Part shown: positions 58,718 to 64,000 of the stretch, one piece after another
How positions within the stretch are numbered: the first letter of the stretch is position 1
Layout: each line of letters starts with the position of its first letter
Assembly: GCF_018130695.1 (NCBI RefSeq)
Contig: NZ_JAFCJX010000004.1
Location: forward strand, 248,001 to 312,000
DNA length: 64,000 nt
Source of the DNA: Bradyrhizobium jicamae
GTDB lineage: Bacteria > Pseudomonadota > Alphaproteobacteria > Rhizobiales > Xanthobacteraceae
Reading direction: 5' to 3'
Notes under the pieces: model-generated
Databases searched by the model: none
Seen by the model: only the letters and a program-made list of their open reading frames with translations
What the model was told of the DNA's origin: nothing
Position numbers and translations under genes: made by a program

Positions 58718-59895
58718 TGACCGCTGCAAAAGGAGCCCCGCTTGCAGGGTTGAAGGTTGTTGAATTGGCCCGGATTCTCGCCGGGCCGTGGATCGGCCAG
58801 ACGCTTGCTGACCTCGGCGCGGAGGTCATAAAGGTCGAAAGCCCGAGCGGTGACGATACACGGAGTTGGGGACCGCCCTTCATCGAGCGCTCTGACAGGA
58901 AGGGCGGCACAGAGAGGGTCGCCGCCTATTTCCATTCAGCCAACCGCGGCAAAACCTCAGTGACCTGCGATTTCTCGGAGATCGAGGATCTAGCGCGTGT
59001 GAAAGCCCTTATCGTTCAAGCGGACGTGGTGATTGAGAATTTCAAGGTCGGTGGCCTCAGGAAGTTCGGACTGGATTACGAGAGTCTGTCAGTTGTTAAC
59101 CCACGCCTCGTCTATGCATCCGTGACGGGCTTCGGCCAAGACGGTCCACGCGCGCAGAATCCCGGCTACGATTTTCTTATCCAAGGCCTGTGCGGCATCA
59201 TGGATCTTACCGGGGAGCCGGACGGGGAACCGCAAAAAGTCGGTGTGGCCTGGATTGACATCTTTACCGGCCTCTATGGGGTCATAGGCATTCAGGCGGC
59301 TCTTGCGGAGCGCGAGCGCTCTGGTCGTGGACAGCATGTCGATCTTTCGCTTCTCGACGTGGGGGTGGCCGTTCTGGCCAATCAGGCGATGAATTTTCTC
59401 GCCAGCGGCACGGTGCCCTGCCGGCTCGGAAACGCGCATCCCAACATCGTGCCTTACCAAGTGTTTCCAGCTGCCGACGGTCATATTATCATCGCCTGCG
59501 GCAATGACCGCCAGTTCGCCAACCTCTGCACTGTACTTGAACTTGAGACGCTTGCCGCCGATCCCGCCTACGCCACCAATCCTGCCCGCGTCGGCAACCG
59601 CAAGATGCTTGCGGAGATTTTCTCCGAGAGGACGCGTCTGCGCACCAAGCAGGACCTCATTGCCGCGCTAGAGGGCGCTGGGGTGCCTGGCGGCCCCATC
59701 AATACTGTCAAAGAAGCTATCGCTGATCCGCAGGTCCGCTCCCGAGACATGAAAATCGAGCCAGAAGGTTTGCCGGGATTACGCACGCCGATCCGGTTCT
59801 CCAGAAGTCCGCTGGTGCTCGACAAGGCCGGACCGATCCTCGGCGGCGGCCTCTGGGGATTTCGGGTGCCGGCAAAGCACAAAAGTGAGGAATGA
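58717..59895 (+). CDS. CaiB/BaiF (family III) CoA-transferase
   Basis: 392 residues. The family start LAGLKVVELARILAGPWIGQTLADLGAEVIKVESP is intact, the CoA-carrying Asp is Asp152 in NPGYDFLIQGLCGIMDLTG, and GVAWIDIFTGLYGVIGIQAALAERERSGRGQHVDLSLLD follows. Beside gcdH this is likely a succinyl-CoA (or acyl-CoA):glutarate CoA-transferase that makes glutaryl-CoA. The pair is co-translated (TGATG) under the divergent GcvA-like regulator. Confidence 0.93.
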   Translation: MTAAKGAPLAGLKVVELARILAGPWIGQTLADLGAEVIKVESPSGDDTRSWGPPFIERSDRKGGTERVAAYFHSANRGKTSVTCDFSEIEDLARVKALIVQADVVIENFKVGGLRKFGLDYESLSVVNPRLVYASVTGFGQDGPRAQNPGYDFLIQGLCGIMDLTGEPDGEPQKVGVAWIDIFTGLYGVIGIQAALAERERSGRGQHVDLSLLDVGVAVLANQAMNFLASGTVPCRLGNAHPNIVPYQVFPAADGHIIIACGNDRQFANLCTVLELETLAADPAYATNPARVGNRKMLAEIFSERTRLRTKQDLIAALEGAGVPGGPINTVKEAIADPQVRSRDMKIEPEGLPGLRTPIRFSRSPLVLDKAGPILGGGLWGFRVPAKHKSEE

Positions 59896-60544
59896 CCATA
59901 CGGACAGTAAGCATCATGGCATTGACGGCGCCTATGTGGGGAATCCGTTGCAGGAGGTACCGATCGACTGTCTCGTGACCTCATCGCCTGGGCAAGAAAC
60001 CGCCCGGCGCCGTGTCTGCTCGCCGTGCATTCACTGCTAAGCCATCAAAGGGTCGAGAGGGCACCCCAATTCGTTGTCGAATTGACGATCGTGCGGCGGC
60101 GCTGTTCGGCCGATCAGAAGCCAAGATCGTACGGAGAGCTTACAGGCGCCGCGCCAGGCGGCGGCGCGACGGCCCGGCGATATGGCTTTTTGCGCTCATT
60201 GGCTGCTGTGATGCCGAAGAGCGTTTTGCCGCAAGGGGCCATTCTTCGCTCGACGTGCTCGCGGTAGCCGTCGATGACCTTTCGCTGCGGTCTTTCCAGA
60301 TCAGATGCGCCTCGAGGTACCGCACCCAAGCCTGCTTGAGAATGATGCTCGCGGGGGTCCCGTCGCCAAAAGCTGGATTTGCCGGTTCGGGTTGCTTCCG
60401 CTTGCGATTTCGCTCAGCCAAGAATCCGCATAATTACGCAAATATAAAATATTTCGAAAATACTTGCCAGCGGTCACCGGACGCTTGTACAGTGCGATCC
60501 GGAATGCTGGCGCAGCGTGCTGATCGGTCATAGACGAGGGAGCC
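59896..60544. other. 649-bp gap with AT-rich palindrome
   Basis: No gene is supported; frames on both strands are Arg-rich. AAATAT-AAA-ATATTT (60440-60454) is a perfect inverted repeat about 90 bases before the Old Yellow Enzyme gene, in an AT-rich patch (60425-60465) that probably holds the promoter. Confidence 0.45.
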
Positions 60545-61669
60545 ATGGGCAAAGGCCTGTTCGATCCCGTGTCATTTGGGGCGCTGCGGCTCTCCAGCCG
60601 AATTGTCATGTCCTCGATGTCGCGCGACCGTTCGCCTGGCGGGATTCCGACCGCTCTCAACGCCAGCTACTACGCGCAACGGGCGACGGCGGGGCTCGTA
60701 GTCACCGAGTCCACCGCCATCTCCGCTCGTGGTGTGGGCTGGCCGAACACGCCCGGCATTTACACTCAAGCTCAGGTCGCTGGTTGGCGTCTTGTTACCG
60801 ATGCGGTGCATGGAGCGGGTGGACGGATATTCTCGCAGCTCTGGCATTGCGGGCGCAACTCCCACCCGTTGACGCAACCCGGCGGCGTTCTGCCGGTAGG
60901 GCCATCAGCCGTTCTACCGCCCGGCACCATTCGCACAGCGGAAGGCCGCAAACCACTCATGGTGCCGCACGAGTTATCGGCTGAAGAAATCGCCGGCATT
61001 GTGGAGGAATACCGAGCGGCCGCGCGGAACGCGCTTTCGGCTGGCTTCGACGGCGTCCAATTGCACGCCGGCAACGGCTTCCTGCTCGACCAATTTCTTC
61101 GCGACTCGGCGAACCGGCGTACTGATGCTTATGGCGGCTCGGCGCAAAACCGGTGTCGGCTCCTCATCGAAGTGGCGGAAGCCGTCTGCGGGATCTGGGG
61201 CCGAGAACGTGTCGGTGTGAGACTTTCTCCCACCAATCCTACTATCTACCACCTGCATGAATCCGAACCGGTGCAACAACTCGTCACCGCGTTCGAGATG
61301 TTGAGTGAGTTGGGTATCGCCTATGTGGATGTGGTGGAGGGCTCAACGACGACTGCGCCGGCCACGCACGAACTCAACTATCCGGGGCTGCGTCGACGCT
61401 TTTCCGGCCTCTACATTGCTAACAACGGCTTCACCACTCGCGCGCAGGCCGAGCGCGCACTCGCAATACACGCAGATCTGATTTCCTTCGGCAGACTCTT
61501 CATCGCCAATCCCGATCTCCCGCGTCGTCTGAAGATCGGTGCGCGTATGAACCCGCTGAACCGGGACGAGCTCTATTCGCCAGATCACCGCGGGTACACC
61601 GACTACCCATTTCTTGAACAAAAGAACGAGCAGAACAATGCCGCGACCCAACAGGAGGAACACACGTGA
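60545..61669 (+). CDS. NADH:flavin oxidoreductase, Old Yellow Enzyme family
   Basis: 374 residues. The barrel begins LFDPVSFGALRLSSRIVMSSMSRDRSPGGIPTALNASYYAQRA. The substrate-binding His-X2-Asn is replaced by His-Cys-Gly-Arg-Asn-Ser-His in QLWHCGRNSHP, compared with the usual LWHVGRVSHP. HAGNGFLLDQFLRDSANRRTDAYGGSAQNRCRLLIEV and the C-terminal LISFGRLFIANPDLPRRL are typical, although HAGNG replaces the common HGANG. OYEs reduce activated C=C bonds or nitro groups with NAD(P)H. It overlaps the Bug receptor gene by 4 bases. Confidence 0.92.
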   Translation: MGKGLFDPVSFGALRLSSRIVMSSMSRDRSPGGIPTALNASYYAQRATAGLVVTESTAISARGVGWPNTPGIYTQAQVAGWRLVTDAVHGAGGRIFSQLWHCGRNSHPLTQPGGVLPVGPSAVLPPGTIRTAEGRKPLMVPHELSAEEIAGIVEEYRAAARNALSAGFDGVQLHAGNGFLLDQFLRDSANRRTDAYGGSAQNRCRLLIEVAEAVCGIWGRERVGVRLSPTNPTIYHLHESEPVQQLVTAFEMLSELGIAYVDVVEGSTTTAPATHELNYPGLRRRFSGLYIANNGFTTRAQAERALAIHADLISFGRLFIANPDLPRRLKIGARMNPLNRDELYSPDHRGYTDYPFLEQKNEQNNAATQQEEHT

Positions 61670-62649
61670 AATCGATACTCCGCGAATACTCGCGTCGCGC
61701 TGTTCTGCGCTCTCTTCTTGCAGCTCCCGCGGTGCTCAGCGGCGCCGGCGCCTTCGCTAAGGACAGTTGGCCCGATCGACCCATCCGCCTTGTCATGACG
61801 CTGCCGGCCGGCACGTCGGCCGATACCATGGCGCGTTTCATTGCCGAAAAACTCCATGCGGAGCTGGGGCAGGCCGTGTGGGTGGACAATCGACCCGGTG
61901 CGAGCTCCAACATCGGCTACCAGGCGGCCGCGGCCGCTCCAGCCGACGGCAATACGTTACTCTACGGTCTCCTCTCGGTGATGCTCAATCCGCATCTCTT
62001 CAAGTCCGTGCCTTACAAGCCGTCGGACTTCACGCCGATCATCCACCTGCTTGACGTGCCGTTCGTGCTCGTCGTGCGCGCCGACTCGCCGTACCGCACG
62101 GTCGAGGAATTGCTGCAGGGAGCGAAGACGGACGCGGACAAGCTCACCTATCCGTCATATGGGCTCGGCTCTGCCAATCACGTGGCCATGCTCCAAATAC
62201 TTCAGACCGCCGACGCCAAGATGGTCCATGTGCCCTACAAGGACGGCGGCCTGAATGATCTCCTGGGCGGTCGCCTCGACTGCTCGCTGGACGTGACAGC
62301 CACGATTATCCCTCACATTCAATCCGGCGCGTTGCGTCCGCTCGTCGTCTCGACTCGTCAACGGCTGGAAGAACTTCCAGATGTGCGTACATTCGAGGAA
62401 GCCCGATTGGGCGTGCCCCTCTACTCCTGGAACGGAATCTTTGCGCGCGCCGGTACGCCGCCGGAGATCACCAGCCGCTTGTCATCCGCGCTCCAGACGA
62501 TCACGACGGGCGATGACTTCCGGAAGAAAGTCAAAGAGTTCTTGCAGATTCCGCGCGGCGGGACGCCGGACGAATTCACTGCATTCTTGAAGCAGGACTC
62601 CGACAACTGGGGCCGGATCGTCGCCAAGGCGGGCATTCAGATTGAGTGA
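61666..62649 (+). CDS. Bug-family (tripartite tricarboxylate) periplasmic receptor
   Basis: 327 residues from a GTG at 61666 with AGGAGG 7 bases upstream. The signal peptide (SRRAVLRSLLAAPAVLSGAGAFAKD) has a twin-Arg followed by Ala-Val-Leu and may be Tat- or Sec-type. The Bug fold is clear: WPDRPIRLVMTLPAGTSADTMARFIAEKL, WVDNRPGASSNIGYQAAAAAPADGNTLLYG, HVPYKDGGLNDLLGGRLDCSLD. No TctA/TctB permease genes are nearby, so it is an orphan receptor, as is common. Such receptors bind carboxylates; here it may sense or deliver the Old Yellow Enzyme substrate. Confidence 0.92.
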   Translation: MKSILREYSRRAVLRSLLAAPAVLSGAGAFAKDSWPDRPIRLVMTLPAGTSADTMARFIAEKLHAELGQAVWVDNRPGASSNIGYQAAAAAPADGNTLLYGLLSVMLNPHLFKSVPYKPSDFTPIIHLLDVPFVLVVRADSPYRTVEELLQGAKTDADKLTYPSYGLGSANHVAMLQILQTADAKMVHVPYKDGGLNDLLGGRLDCSLDVTATIIPHIQSGALRPLVVSTRQRLEELPDVRTFEEARLGVPLYSWNGIFARAGTPPEITSRLSSALQTITTGDDFRKKVKEFLQIPRGGTPDEFTAFLKQDSDNWGRIVAKAGIQIE

Positions 62650-62684
62650 CCTTGTCGCTTTATCGCTTTGCGAGCGTCGACCGC

Positions 62685-63593
62685 TCAGGCAGCGCTCTCC
62701 TTGGCCACTTCGGCCAGGAGACCGCGTGCCCATTTGTGGAGACCCGACTTGGCGGTTCTTGCGCTCCAGTACATGTCGATGCTGATCGGCACGCGAAAGG
62801 GCAGGGGCACGATGTGCAGACGGCCCTGCATTGCGCGGGCCAGATGGTGCGGGATGGCTGCGATGAGCGGCGTCCCGGGAATAATGCGCTCCAGACAATC
62901 ATGGCTAGGTAGCGTGACCGCCGGCTCCAGCACGATGCCCTTGGCCTTGAGGACATCGATATAGAGCGGCTGCCATTCGCCGTTATGCGTGACGAAGACG
63001 TGCTCAGCCTTGCAATAGGCTGACAAGCTAATCCGGCCGCGCGCGAGAGGATTGGCCCGATCCATCACGCACACATAGTGATCGGTGAGGATATGACGGC
63101 GATAAAAATTGTCGCCGATAATCCCTACCGGTCCAATGACGATGTCGCATTCGTTCTGCTTGAGGTGGACGTTGCCGTGACCGGCCGCGTCCAGCAGTAC
63201 GAGCTTGGCGTACGGCGCTGCGGTCCGGAAGCGGATGCTGAACTGCGGAAACAGGGTTTGCCGTTCGTGATGGTTGCAGGAAATCGCCACTGTACCCGTG
63301 GCGACGGCAGGGTCGAATTCAGTTGGCGAAGCAAGGGCCTCGACCTCGCCGAGGGTTTCGCGCGCCCAGTCGACGAGTGTCGCGCACCGCTCGGTCGCCG
63401 CGACGCCATTGCCCTGGCGGACGAAAAGGGGATCACGAAATGCGCTCCGCAGGCGCTCGACAGTGTAGCTGATCGTGGACTGGTTGACGTCGAGCCGTTC
63501 GGCCGCGGCCGAGAACGATCGCAGATCGAAAACCAGGACAAGGGTGCGTAGCGCTCCGAAGTCGATGGGATCGAGGGCGGAATTGGCCGACAT
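62685..63593 (-). CDS. LysR-family regulator (NodD/NahR-like subgroup)
   Basis: 302 residues from ATG 63593. HTH: LRTLVLVFDLRSFSAAAERLDVNQSTISYTVERLRSAFRDPLFVRQGNGVAATERC. The ligand-binding domain (VAISCNHHERQTLFPQFSIRFRTAAPYAKLVLLDAAG, YVCVMDRANPLA) belongs to the NodD/NahR/LinR-like group that senses aromatic compounds. It converges on the OYE/Bug operon with a 35-base gap and is the probable regulator of that operon or of a gene to the right. Confidence 0.9.
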   Translation of the reverse strand: MSANSALDPIDFGALRTLVLVFDLRSFSAAAERLDVNQSTISYTVERLRSAFRDPLFVRQGNGVAATERCATLVDWARETLGEVEALASPTEFDPAVATGTVAISCNHHERQTLFPQFSIRFRTAAPYAKLVLLDAAGHGNVHLKQNECDIVIGPVGIIGDNFYRRHILTDHYVCVMDRANPLARGRISLSAYCKAEHVFVTHNGEWQPLYIDVLKAKGIVLEPAVTLPSHDCLERIIPGTPLIAAIPHHLARAMQGRLHIVPLPFRVPISIDMYWSARTAKSGLHKWARGLLAEVAKESAA

Positions 63594-63759
63594 CAACGTG
63601 CTCCCCGGGGTACGGTCCCGTTGGTGTCGAGTCTAGCACAGGTCATGCAAGAATTCGATGAGGCCCGATGGAATTGAGCGCCGGACGTCGCTTGGCTATC
63701 GTCCCCTCAATAGGCATTGGGACGAGAAAGATGACGAAACGCACGGGTCATCTCGGATT

Positions 63760-64000
63760 GAAGTCGTTGTCCAGCTCCGAAGGTTGACGGGAAAGCCGGG
63801 TCCGATCGCCGGGGAAACCGCATCGATCTCGGCAAGACCTTGCTGCCACTATACGACCGTCGGCAAGGCGGAGATGGTGCGTGGCGACTGGCTGAAGCCG
63901 GGCGCGACCGTAATCGACGTCGGCATCAACCGTATCGCCAACGACGTCGGCAAGGCCCGCCTCGTCGGCGATGTCGCCTATCAGGAAGCGCTCGGGGTCG
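63760..64000 (+). pseudogene. folD: degenerate folD fragment, running off the window
   Basis: The last 50 codons ([47 protein letters not shown]) clearly match the C-terminal NADP domain of FolD, methylene-tetrahydrofolate dehydrogenase/cyclohydrolase. Immediately upstream the frame stays open and keeps a trace of the VVVGRS..GKP motif ([12 protein letters not shown]), but about a dozen residues are missing, the sequence is corrupted, and no start codon or N-terminal catalytic domain (with the active Lys) exists in the preceding 160 bases. The downstream part may continue beyond 64000. It is most likely a fragment left by rearrangement. Confidence 0.7.

Noticed and set aside
60012..60533. Open frames on both strands between the CoA-transferase and Old Yellow Enzyme genes
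   Set aside because: Arg-rich, overlapping each other, and without ribosome sites or recognisable motifs.
1..64000. Search by eye for tRNA or rRNA genes, insertion-sequence transposases and an ICE integrase/attachment site
   Set aside because: No cloverleaf with a convincing TTCGANTC arm, no DDE/DEDD or tyrosine/serine recombinase frame and no att-like tRNA 3' end was recognised. A covariance-model and profile search would be needed to exclude small cases.

Overview
The window is GC-rich DNA from an alphaproteobacterium, most likely a Bradyrhizobium-like member of the Nitrobacteraceae/Rhizobiales. This rests on gene content (Ku/LigD cluster, DUF3606, GTTC-N7-GTTC SOS box, Rhizobiales-type Trb transfer cluster) and is an inference, not a database match. 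About two thirds of it is the core of an integrative and conjugative element (ICE) of the ICEMlSym(R7A) symbiosis-island type. Neither ICE end and no integrase gene is visible.

Region 1 (1-9.4 kb) holds genome maintenance and defence genes. It opens with the C-terminal part of a DUF499 ATPase, which abuts a dinB gene cut off after 67 codons. Upstream of dinB on the minus strand are an SRAP (HMCES/YedK) peptidase and two zinc-ribbon-like proteins, with a canonical alphaproteobacterial LexA box in front of the operon. Divergent from these is ku. Then come a Nudix hydrolase, a YfcE-type phosphodiesterase, two stand-alone LigD-type ATP-dependent ligases and several small proteins (DUF3606, Lys-rich, coiled coil).

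Region 2 (9.8-21.4 kb) is an establishment block: ardC antirestriction, a long ParB-like protein, a strawberry-notch-type methylase/helicase, a Toprim (DUF7146-like) protein, DUF2493, a membrane protein and DUF736. Several of these genes have strikingly structured leaders, and ardC and parB share the same hairpin architecture.

Region 3 (21.4-24.5 kb) is the regulatory switch. It has an XRE repressor with two tandem palindromic operators (qseC-like), a short DUF2285 antiactivator (qseM-like), a DUF6499/DUF2285 activator split by a +1 frameshift (fseA-like), an excisionase (rdfS-like), and repA followed by three iterons.

Region 4 (24.6-42.3 kb) is conjugation: DUF2840, traF, a lytic transglycosylase, a candidate oriT, the relaxase rlxS, traG, a CopG-like protein, then trbB-C-D-E-J-K-L-F-G-I and DUF2274. 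An MFS transporter gene sits between the CopG gene and trbB, bracketed by a near-identical 26-bp direct repeat.

Region 5 (42.3-64 kb) is metabolic cargo. Its clearest unit is a LysR-controlled set of three operons: creatininase-like amidohydrolase + CocE-like hydrolase; cupin + isochorismatase-like hydrolase + FAD oxidase; and an NMT1/SsuA-like ABC transporter + 2-oxoglutarate oxygenase. Each operon is preceded by a perfect TTGCC-N5-GGCAA box. The substrate is unknown; amide or N-containing chemistry is likely. Further right are an outer-membrane protein, a decayed LysR gene, a GcvA-like LysR with a glutaryl-CoA dehydrogenase/CoA-transferase pair, an Old Yellow Enzyme with an orphan Bug receptor and a third LysR, and finally a degenerate folD fragment running off the window.

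The genes read together as a transferable island: a lysogeny-like switch controls excision and transfer, leadered anti-restriction and ssDNA-entry genes help establishment, and catabolic operons are carried as payload.
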